Shown one piece after another: positions 24,493-31,860 of a stretch of DNA of 59,114 nt. The stretch is taken from assembly GCA_030054835.1 (NCBI GenBank), contig JASGVS010000004.1, forward strand, positions 1 through 59,114. The letters are read 5' to 3'. This stretch comes from UBA3910 sp002391465 (GTDB taxonomy: Bacteria > Bacillota > Limnochordia > Darwinibacteriales > Darwinibacteriaceae). Position numbers and translations under genes: made by a program. Every line of letters begins with the position of its first letter. The first letter of the stretch is position 1. The notes beneath the pieces are model-generated. The model had not been told where the DNA came from, searched no databases, and saw only the letters and a list, made by a program, of their open reading frames with translations.

Positions 24493-25893
24493 ATGCAGCG
24501 CGGAATTGGGATTATACTGCGGGCTTTTCTCATCCTTTTTCTGTTCGCACAGATAGGTGCTGCTTCAGCTGTTTTACCCGCGCCGGTGCAGCTCTTTCCC
24601 GATAGGATCCTCGTCAACCTGCTCAAAAGCCCGGGGCAGACCTTCATAGTCTCCTCTACACCAAACCCGATGAAGGTTATTATTGACTCCAATCTGCCCA
24701 TAGCAGGGTTTGCCGCCTCCCAGGAAGTGAGCGATGCGGCTTTAGCCCGCATTCGCTATTCTGAGTTGGGCGAAGGTCGCTACCGCCTTGTCTTTGATTT
24801 CAACTACCAGCTGTTTGATATTACCGCCTTGGAGACGGAGTACGACATAACGTTGGAAATTGCCAAAACCTACACCCGCACCACCGAACGGGTGGTAACA
24901 CGTGGTGTAGTGTACGGTCATCAGCGGAGGGCAGACTCCTTTGGTCCTAATGTTGTGAATTATATTAGGGTCAATTTGGCGGTTGGTAATGAAGTAAAAC
25001 TTGCTTTGGCTCAAAACCGAGTGTTTGGATCGGAGAATGTGAGTGCCTTGTCCGAAAGGTACGGAGCTATCGCTGCGGTAAACGGCGCTTTTTTCAGCGG
25101 CGATGGGCGTCCTGTGGGACTCGTTGCAATAGACGGGGAATTGATTAGTGAACCCTATGCGGCTCGGACTGCCCTTGGGATCGGCCCCCATGGCTTGGCC
25201 ATGGAAAGGGTCGATTGGCAAGGCCAAGTCTTCGTGGCTGAAGAGTGGCTTGCTCAGATTTCCGGTTTGAACAGACCGCGCCTAACAGATGAACTGATTA
25301 TCTACACACCTATTTATGGGTCATGGACAGGTACCAACGATTATGGTTTTGAGGTCACGGTAGTGGATGGAACAGTCACTAATGTGCAGATCGGTAACAG
25401 CCCCATCCCGCCTAATGGAGTTGTCCTCTCCGGCCATGGCTTGAACCGTGAAGTCCTCTCCCAGCTTGCAGTGGGCGATGAGGTTGCAATCAATATTCAG
25501 CTGACGCCCCCCTGGCTGGAGCAGGGGTTCAGCCAGATAATTGGTGGCGGACCGCGGTTGGTCCGGGACGGTGAACTCAGCCTGAACGGTGAAGAAGAAT
25601 TGTTCCGCAGTGATGTGCTCCAGGGACGGGCACCGCGAACGGCCATTGGCGTTACGGCCTCAGGGGAGCTGCTTTTAGTCACAGTCAATGGACGGCAGCC
25701 CAACATCAGTGTAGGTATGAGTTTGGCTGAATTAGGTAGACTTTTAATAGAGCTAGGTGCAGTACAGGCAATGAACCTTGATGGAGGCGGATCCACCACG
25801 ATGGTTATCCGTGATCTGGTGCTCAACCTGCCTTCTAACGGCCAGGAGCGGCCGGTGAGCAATGCAATTCTAATCCTAGCACCGCAGAAGTAG
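24493..25893 (+). CDS. Secreted phosphodiester glycosidase (NAGPA) family protein
   Basis: The 466-residue product has a signal peptide (to about residue 26) and an AMIN-like beta-rich N-terminal region (about 30-140). A NAGPA domain lies at about 190-460. Its signatures are AAVNGAFFSGDGRPVGL, GRAPRTAIGVTASGELLLV, and AMNLDGGGSTTMV. Animal NAGPA removes GlcNAc from a phosphodiester. Bacterial members act on envelope or extracellular glycans, with mostly unknown substrates. It forms a pair with the S55 peptidase downstream (20-base gap) between the flagellar and bam genes. Confidence 0.82.
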   Translation: MQRGIGIILRAFLILFLFAQIGAASAVLPAPVQLFPDRILVNLLKSPGQTFIVSSTPNPMKVIIDSNLPIAGFAASQEVSDAALARIRYSELGEGRYRLVFDFNYQLFDITALETEYDITLEIAKTYTRTTERVVTRGVVYGHQRRADSFGPNVVNYIRVNLAVGNEVKLALAQNRVFGSENVSALSERYGAIAAVNGAFFSGDGRPVGLVAIDGELISEPYAARTALGIGPHGLAMERVDWQGQVFVAEEWLAQISGLNRPRLTDELIIYTPIYGSWTGTNDYGFEVTVVDGTVTNVQIGNSPIPPNGVVLSGHGLNREVLSQLAVGDEVAINIQLTPPWLEQGFSQIIGGGPRLVRDGELSLNGEEELFRSDVLQGRAPRTAIGVTASGELLLVTVNGRQPNISVGMSLAELGRLLIELGAVQAMNLDGGGSTTMVIRDLVLNLPSNGQERPVSNAILILAPQK

Positions 25894-25913
25894 ATAGCGA
25901 GGGGTGCTTAATT

Positions 25914-27641
25914 GTGCGTAGACGTTGTGCTTTAATACTCGTGTTTCTTATCCTGGGGGTTGTCCTTAATGCCTCCCAGGGGCAGGCGCTGGAGATCTTC
26001 CCCTTGGAAGAGATTAGGCCCGGCCTGATGGGGGTGGGCAGGACAGTCATTTCCGGTACAACCATTGAAGACTTTACAGTGGAAGTGTTGGGCATCATCC
26101 CCCAAAGCCCACCGGTGGAGGATTTGATCTTAGTGCGGGTGAGCGGAGACCCCATAGAGCGTTCGGGGGGCATTGCCATGGGCATGAGCGGTTCACCTGT
26201 TTACATAGACGGGCGCTTAGTTGGCGCCATCAGCCACACCTTTGAACAAACCGATCACCGCGTTGGTTTAATTACACCTGCCGGCGAGATGTTCAAGCTC
26301 TATGATGGCCTTCAGGCTAGCGCTCCTGTGCTGCCGGAAGACGCAGTGGCAGTGCGTTCTCCTTTGATCGTGCAGGGGCTGAACGCGCGCACGGCCCAGT
26401 ATCTGCAGGAGGCGTTGAAAAACTACCAGATTCAGGTTCTGCCATCGGTGGCAGGCGAGGTGGAAGAAACCCAGCCTGGGCTCGAGCCGGGCAGCATGGT
26501 GGGTGTGCAGCTTCTACGCGGTGATTTTCAAGTAGCGTCTTTTGGGACAGTAACCCACGTACAGGAAGATGGGCGGTTTATAGCCTACGGTCACCCCTTC
26601 ACCCATCTGGGCGAGGTGGGCTTTTTTGCAGCGGATGCCTATGTGCACTATACCATGCCCAGCCGGGATGTACCCTACAAAATCGTTTCCTTGGGGAGCA
26701 CCATAGGCAGCATCGAGCAGGATCGTGCCGTGGGAATTGCTGGAGTTTTAGACACTGACTTGCCTTACGTGAGTGCAGCCATCAATGTTTGGGATAAAGA
26801 TCGGGATCTACGCCGCACCTTTGAGGTGGAAAGCGTGACCGAGGCGAGCTTTTTAATGTCCCTGTTGATCAGCAGTGCCTACCAGAGTATAGATGCTACA
26901 CTGGATCGGGTAGGGGCAGGCACATCCTTTGTGCGTCTGGAGTTTGAGGCTCCGAACCTTTCGCAGCGAATGATCAGGGAGAACCTCTTTTTCAGCGATA
27001 CGGACATTGCAGTTTGGTCCCTTACCGATCTTTTGGCCGGTTTGGAGCTTCTCCTGAACAACAGCGTGCAGGAGGTTGAACTGCAGCATGTGCAGGTTGA
27101 TGTGGAGATTGCCCAGGAGCGTAAGACGGCGACAATTGAGTCTGCGGCGCCCAATCGGTCCCATGTACGTCCCGGTGAGCATGTGGATGTAGAAGTGACA
27201 ATTCGACCCTACCGGGGTCTGAGCGAGAAGCGGATGCTCCGCTTTACAGTGCCGGAAGATACGGCCCCCGGTCTGATGACTGTGACAGTACGCAGTGGGG
27301 CAGCGGATTTTTACGAGTCTAGACCCCCGACCCACGTGGGCATATTCGCGGAAGAGGAAGAGTTGGAACCGATTAGGGCGGTAGTTTCCGGGGCGGAAAC
27401 ACTGGATGCCCTGATCCGGGAATACATGGAGAGGGAGCGCAATAATGAACTGGTGGTGGAGTTTTACCCCTTCCGGCAGGCATATGAGCTGGAAGAGAGC
27501 GAGTTAGACGAAGGGGATGGATCCTTTGATAACAGCTACAACTATTACGCCTGGAACGGCGGCGGCGAACCGGAGCGGGTTCGTCTCTCCACCCAGTATG
27601 TGTTAGATGGGGTAGCTACCTTTGATCTAAACGTTTATTAG
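25914..27641 (+). CDS. Secreted S55 (SpoIVB-type) serine peptidase family protein
   Basis: The 575-residue product has a signal peptide and, directly after it, an S55 domain. Motifs are MGVGRTVISGTTIEDF, the serine site GIAMGMSGSPVYIDG (serine at about 94), and AYGHPFTHLGEVGFF, with a histidine. The C-terminal 300 residues form beta-rich domains (HVDVEVTIRPYRG). Canonical SpoIVB is about 425 residues and has a PDZ domain before S55; here PDZ is missing and a long tail is added. It lies next to bamA rather than recN/spo0A, so a role in envelope or barrel quality control is more likely than sigma-K signalling. That role is inference. Confidence 0.8.
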   Translation: MRRRCALILVFLILGVVLNASQGQALEIFPLEEIRPGLMGVGRTVISGTTIEDFTVEVLGIIPQSPPVEDLILVRVSGDPIERSGGIAMGMSGSPVYIDGRLVGAISHTFEQTDHRVGLITPAGEMFKLYDGLQASAPVLPEDAVAVRSPLIVQGLNARTAQYLQEALKNYQIQVLPSVAGEVEETQPGLEPGSMVGVQLLRGDFQVASFGTVTHVQEDGRFIAYGHPFTHLGEVGFFAADAYVHYTMPSRDVPYKIVSLGSTIGSIEQDRAVGIAGVLDTDLPYVSAAINVWDKDRDLRRTFEVESVTEASFLMSLLISSAYQSIDATLDRVGAGTSFVRLEFEAPNLSQRMIRENLFFSDTDIAVWSLTDLLAGLELLLNNSVQEVELQHVQVDVEIAQERKTATIESAAPNRSHVRPGEHVDVEVTIRPYRGLSEKRMLRFTVPEDTAPGLMTVTVRSGAADFYESRPPTHVGIFAEEEELEPIRAVVSGAETLDALIREYMERERNNELVVEFYPFRQAYELEESELDEGDGSFDNSYNYYAWNGGGEPERVRLSTQYVLDGVATFDLNVY

Positions 27642-27766
27642 CGTTACCCTTTGGCGAGTCTTACCATTCTTTGCATGTAATCCCCCAACTTGGCAAGAGG
27701 AATGCGAATGCTTTGGTAGAACTAAAAGGGGAGAAATAGAAATCCAAGGATGATGTAGGAGGCAGA

Positions 27767-29482
27767 ATGATGAGGAAAGGTGCAGCCCAAGCACTGGTGG
27801 TGCTCGCAGTTTTAGTTTCACTGCTGACTGCCGTAGGAGGAGTATCAGCAGCGGAGAACAGCCTGGTGCGGGGCATTTTGATTGAAGGCAACAACTATGT
27901 TGATACCGAAACAATCAGAGCGGCGATCGTAAAAACCAAGCTCAACGAGCCCGCTACAGAACAGATGCTTTTGGATGACCTCCATTCCATCTTTGATCTG
28001 GGCTACTTCCAAGACGCTTCGGTCAAGCTGGAACCGGCCCTGGGTGGGGTTCAGGTTGTTTTTCAGGTTATAGAGAACCCTATTGTGAGCCAGATCAATT
28101 TCAGTGGGCTGTCTCAGGTCCCCCTGCAGAATTACATGAAGAACATGAAGACCCAGATCGGCTACATCCTCAACGTGCACGATCTCGGTGAAGATCTGTA
28201 CTATATGCGGGAATGGATCGCCCTTGAACACGGCTATTTGGCACGGGTAGGCTCCCTGGAAGGGGATACGGATGGTCGTATCTTTATTGAATGGGTTCCC
28301 ACCGTGATTAAAGACGTGGTGATCGAAGGCAACGAAAAAACTAAGGATTTCGTGATCGAAAGGGAACTGACCTTTGAGCCAGGGGACTTGGTGAACGTGA
28401 AAGAAATCGATGAGAGTCTGCACCGAGTGCTGATGCTTGGTCTGTTCGATGAGATCAGCCGGGAATTCTCCGATGAGGAGAACCTGGACGAAACGGTGCT
28501 TACCGTTAGGCTGACTGAACGCAAAACCGGTGCGGCCACCTTCGGTATCTCCTACAGCCGTGACGACGGTTTGGTTGGCTTTATTGAAGCGGCAGATGAC
28601 AACTTCCTGGGCCGTGCCCAGCGAGTGAATGCCACGATCCAGCTTGGCAAGAAACTGCATTCCTACGAGTTGGGTTTCCATGAGCCTTATATTACCCGAA
28701 GCGGTACATCACTTGGCCTGAATCTGTACCGTCGCATAACCGATTCGAAAATAGAAGAAAACACCTACTCGGTGATGACTAATGGTGGCGATCTAACCCT
28801 TGGACGCCCGGTAGGAGACACGAGCAGGGCAAGATTGACGCTCCGTTTGGAAGACAAGAAGTTCGAGTTTAAAGAAGGGGATAACCCGGCTGCAGATACG
28901 CCCGATCCCTACAAAAACCGTATAGTAGGCTTTGGTTACAACACTAATACTACCGATCATCCTTTCAGCCCAACGGAAGGCTTTAAGAATGACGCTTATG
29001 TGGAGTTCGGCCTGCCCATCTTAGGTGCTACCAGCTCCTACTCTAAGGTGCGTTTTGACCACAGCCGTTACTTCGAAGTTAAAGACGGCGGCTACGTCTT
29101 GGCCCTCCGCGGTTTGGGCGGACGCCTTCTGGCCGGTTCCTTTGAAGATGACGAGAAGTTCAAGATCGGTGGAGCGGAAACACTGCGCGGTTACACCTAC
29201 GGTGATGACAAACTGAAACTCAAGGGTGACCATATGCTGGTGATGAACGCCGAGTTTAGGTTCCCCATAATTGAGAAGATCACCGGTGTGGTCTTCACTG
29301 ACTGGGGTACAACCTGGGATCAGGGTAATACCTTGAGCCTCAGTGACGTGAAAAACAGCTTTGGCTTGGGTGTACGCCTTGACACTCCCTTGGGACTTCT
29401 CCGCCTGGACTACGGTTTCGGCAAGGATGAGACCGACAAGCGTGTCGGCCAGTTCTACTTCGGCATCGGCCACACCTTCTAG
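27767..29482 (+). CDS. bamA: Outer-membrane assembly protein BamA (Omp85 family)
   Basis: BamA folds and inserts beta-barrel proteins into the outer membrane. The 571-residue product has a signal peptide (to about 29). Three POTRA domains follow at about 31-105, 106-185 and 186-262, and a 16-strand barrel domain at about 263-571. Visible motifs are the POTRA end pattern LGYFQDASVKLE, the L6 loop TLRGYTYGDD, and a C-terminal aromatic-rich strand ending YFGIGHTF. E. coli BamA has five POTRAs. Three is common in deep-branching diderms. AGGAGG precedes the ATG. A GC-rich hairpin follows. Confidence 0.94.
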   Translation: MMRKGAAQALVVLAVLVSLLTAVGGVSAAENSLVRGILIEGNNYVDTETIRAAIVKTKLNEPATEQMLLDDLHSIFDLGYFQDASVKLEPALGGVQVVFQVIENPIVSQINFSGLSQVPLQNYMKNMKTQIGYILNVHDLGEDLYYMREWIALEHGYLARVGSLEGDTDGRIFIEWVPTVIKDVVIEGNEKTKDFVIERELTFEPGDLVNVKEIDESLHRVLMLGLFDEISREFSDEENLDETVLTVRLTERKTGAATFGISYSRDDGLVGFIEAADDNFLGRAQRVNATIQLGKKLHSYELGFHEPYITRSGTSLGLNLYRRITDSKIEENTYSVMTNGGDLTLGRPVGDTSRARLTLRLEDKKFEFKEGDNPAADTPDPYKNRIVGFGYNTNTTDHPFSPTEGFKNDAYVEFGLPILGATSSYSKVRFDHSRYFEVKDGGYVLALRGLGGRLLAGSFEDDEKFKIGGAETLRGYTYGDDKLKLKGDHMLVMNAEFRFPIIEKITGVVFTDWGTTWDQGNTLSLSDVKNSFGLGVRLDTPLGLLRLDYGFGKDETDKRVGQFYFGIGHTF

Positions 29483-29495
29483 TGCAGTTGACATG

Positions 29496-29527
29496 GGCCG
29501 GCGGGGTTCTCTCCGCCGGCCTTCTTT
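29496..29527 (+). terminator. GC-rich hairpin after bamA
   Basis: GGCCGGCGG (29496-29504) pairs perfectly with CCGCCGGCC (29513-29521). The tail TTCTTTG is only partly T-rich, so it may let some transcription pass to ompH. Confidence 0.6.
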
Positions 29528-29589
29528 GTGTGTATCACCGGCCCAAATCGGTAATACTAAGGCAGACTGAAGTAAGGTGGTGACTGCGC

Positions 29590-30009
29590 ATGAAGTATTT
29601 ACCCTGGGTTCTGGTGATTGTGTTAGCTGCAGCTGCCCTGTGGGGATTTCTCGGTCGTTCTCCCGGCGAAAGAGTGGGCATTGTGGATCTGGCCCGCATA
29701 GTCGACGAAAGCCCACGGGCACAAGAACTCAATCAGATGCTGAGCGATCGCTACGATCAGCTGATTGCCGAATTTGAACTTGATACAGAGGGGGAAGCGG
29801 GAGATCCAGAGCGGGCCAACCGGGAACGGCAGGCTTACACCCAATACCTTGCTTATCGACAGGAACTGGAGATCATGTTTCAGGAAGAAGTGGAGCAGGC
29901 GGTGCGGGAAGTGGCCCAAGCCCAAGACATTACGGTGGTAATTGACGGGGATGTAGTCCGCTTCGGCGGCGTTGATCTCAGCGATGAGGTAATCAAGCGT
30001 TTGGACTAG
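29590..30009 (+). CDS. Periplasmic chaperone OmpH/Skp family
   Basis: Skp-type proteins trap unfolded barrel proteins on the way to BamA. The 139-residue product has an N-terminal hydrophobic segment (about 5-20) that may be a signal anchor. The OmpH start is VGIVDLARIVDESPRAQEL. A charged helical arm (about 45-110) follows, then the closing strand ITVVIDGDVVRFGGVDLSDEVI. Length is close to Skp (about 160). The position directly after bamA is the usual one. Confidence 0.87.
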   Translation: MKYLPWVLVIVLAAAALWGFLGRSPGERVGIVDLARIVDESPRAQELNQMLSDRYDQLIAEFELDTEGEAGDPERANRERQAYTQYLAYRQELEIMFQEEVEQAVREVAQAQDITVVIDGDVVRFGGVDLSDEVIKRLD

Positions 30010-30010
30010 G

Positions 30011-30033
30011 AGGGGAGCCGTAGGGCCCCCTTT
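30011..30033 (+). terminator. Weak hairpin after ompH
   Basis: AGGGGAGCC (30011-30019) pairs with GGCCCCCT with one bulged A. It is followed by TTCTG. It may be a partial terminator or a processing site. Confidence 0.4.
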
Positions 30034-30120
30034 CTGTAAATCCACTAACTCCCATGGGCTTAAGGCAGGTAATTGTCTGGGCAAAAGCGAATAACAAGCA
30101 GAAGAAAAGAGGGAAGCACC

Positions 30121-30735
30121 ATGTTGAAAAAGAGATCTATCGTAGTTTTTTTGGTGTTGGTTCTAGCCTTAACGGTGACCCAATCGGGCTTGGCTGCCGA
30201 TAGGGTGCTGTCCATCCCAACGGGCGATGTGACCGATAAGGAGCTGGAGATAGAGTACCGCTCCGAGCGGGGAACGGGTGTGTTCGAACTCAGTGCTGGA
30301 CTTATGCCTGGGTTCCAGGTGGGTCTCCGCCAGCACTTAGGGAGCATGTTTTATGTAACGGCCAAGGGTGCCCTGTGGGCCGAAACGGCATCCCGTCCGG
30401 CCTTGGCAGTGGCTGGTGAACTATCCACCGCAGGGGTAGATTTTTACGGACTTGTGAGCAAGCAGCTGGGTAGGCCTGGCTTCCGGGGACATCTGGGCTT
30501 CGGTACTGGACGCTACAGCCGGGGTATGGCAGGTGTTACGCTCATGCTCAATCCGGTTCGGACCAAGACGAGTTGGGGACTAACCGTACCCACAACGACG
30601 CTTGCGGCCGAGTATGACGGCAGAGGGTTTAACGCGGGAGCAGCATTTCAGTTTACGCCTGAATTGGGTGGTTATCTTGCTCTGCAGGGAGGAAACGGTT
30701 TAGGTTTCGGTCTTAACTACAAACTGCAGTTCTAG
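30121..30735 (+). CDS. Small predicted outer-membrane beta-barrel protein
   Basis: The 204-residue product has a signal peptide ending LAADR (about 25). A mature part of amphipathic strands rich in Gly and Tyr (for example LGFGTGRYSRGMAGVTLML) ends with a C-terminal aromatic strand (FGLNYKLQF), the BamA recognition pattern. I do not recognise a family; an 8- or 10-strand barrel would fit the size. ATG 30121 is preferred to the TTG 48 bases upstream because GAGGGAAG precedes it. It sits between ompH and lptF/G, so it is probably part of envelope assembly. Confidence 0.6.
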   Translation: MLKKRSIVVFLVLVLALTVTQSGLAADRVLSIPTGDVTDKELEIEYRSERGTGVFELSAGLMPGFQVGLRQHLGSMFYVTAKGALWAETASRPALAVAGELSTAGVDFYGLVSKQLGRPGFRGHLGFGTGRYSRGMAGVTLMLNPVRTKTSWGLTVPTTTLAAEYDGRGFNAGAAFQFTPELGGYLALQGGNGLGFGLNYKLQF

Positions 30736-30759
30736 GCTTTCAGGGAGGGTGAGGCGCTT

Positions 30760-31842
30760 GTGAGGATCAGGATTTTAGATCGCTATTTAATGCGGGAGTT
30801 CTCGGGACCCTTCCTGTTCTGCATCTTTGGTTTTACGATCGTTTTATTAACAGGCCTTTTGTTCCAGCTCAGCGACATGATCTTCGTTAATGACGTGCCT
30901 GTGTTGACTGTGAGCAAATTGCTGTTGTACGGGATTCCCGAGGCAGCCGTATCTACCGTGCCTGTGGCCTGCTTGTTTGCCACTTTGCTCGCGGTGGGGC
31001 GCATAGTCCAAGACAATGAAATGACAGTTCTGAGGGCAAGCGGAGTATCCTATCCACGCCTGGTCTTGCCCATTTTGTTTTTGGGCTTGGTTGCCAGTGT
31101 CCTTACCTTCTTGGCTTCGGAACACATTGTCCCAGCGGCTAACCGCAAATTCGAGAATATTGTGCGCCAGATAGTCTTCTCCGAGGGCGTGCCCATTGTG
31201 GATGAGAAGGTTTTTTTCCACGGCGGAGAGGACCGTTATTTTTACATTGAAGAAGTGGACCGTAAGACGAACGAACTGAAAAACGTTTTGGTCTGGGAAG
31301 TGGATCGGGGAGGATTTCCCCGTGTAATCAGCGCTAAGTCTGGGATTTTCCAGGAACGCAACTGGGTGCTCTTGGATGGGGTGGCTCAGGAACTTGACGA
31401 TGAGGGATTTGTGGCCTATGAAAGTAGGTTTCAGCGTTTGGAGATTGTCACGGAAGAACCCGGTGAGGTTTATTTCGGCAGCCAGCGCACAGTTTCGGAA
31501 ATGAACCGCAGGGAACTGGCCACTTACATCGCCCGTTTTCAGCGCAGCGGGCTAAAGGTCCTATCCTTTGTGGTGGATTATCATATGAAACTGTCCCTGC
31601 CCATGGCCTGCCTTGTTTTGGCCCTCTTCGGGGCGCCTTTGGCTCTGCGGGGTAAAGGTGGCCGCTCTTTTGGCATTGTGGTCAGTTTAGTTGTTATGCT
31701 TTTCTATTACATCTCAGTTGCCATTTCCCGCTCCTTGGGCATGAACGAGTTTTTACCGCCCCTTGTGGCGGCCTGGATCGTTAACATCATCTTTGCCCTA
31801 GCAGGTTTTGTTCTGCTGAGAGAGGCGGACAAGCTGCGGTAG
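30760..31842 (+). CDS. LPS export permease LptF/LptG (YjgP/YjgQ family)
   Basis: LptF and LptG form the inner-membrane channel that lifts LPS out of the bilayer. The 360-residue product opens with the family pattern ILDRYLMREFSGPFLFCIF. It has about three hydrophobic segments at the N-terminus (12-125), a periplasmic jelly-roll domain (about 130-260) and three C-terminal segments (about 270-352). GTG 30760 follows AGGGAGGGTGAGG. Only one permease gene is present in this otherwise complete lpt set. Confidence 0.93.
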   Translation: MRIRILDRYLMREFSGPFLFCIFGFTIVLLTGLLFQLSDMIFVNDVPVLTVSKLLLYGIPEAAVSTVPVACLFATLLAVGRIVQDNEMTVLRASGVSYPRLVLPILFLGLVASVLTFLASEHIVPAANRKFENIVRQIVFSEGVPIVDEKVFFHGGEDRYFYIEEVDRKTNELKNVLVWEVDRGGFPRVISAKSGIFQERNWVLLDGVAQELDDEGFVAYESRFQRLEIVTEEPGEVYFGSQRTVSEMNRRELATYIARFQRSGLKVLSFVVDYHMKLSLPMACLVLALFGAPLALRGKGGRSFGIVVSLVVMLFYYISVAISRSLGMNEFLPPLVAAWIVNIIFALAGFVLLREADKLR

Positions 31843-31860
31843 CACCGGAGGGAAGCTGTC

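Noticed and set aside
25914..27641. Calling the S55 protein spoIVB
   Set aside because: It has no PDZ domain, extra C-terminal domains and a bamA rather than recN/spo0A neighbourhood, so I give no gene symbol.
27845..28681. Long open frame on the minus strand (278 codons) inside bamA
   Set aside because: It lies wholly inside a gene with firm POTRA and barrel features, has no ribosome site, and its translation has no recognisable domain. It is a by-product of codon bias.
29021..29722. Minus-strand frame of 233 codons across the end of bamA and start of ompH
   Set aside because: It spans two well-supported plus-strand genes and the hairpin between them, with no domain.
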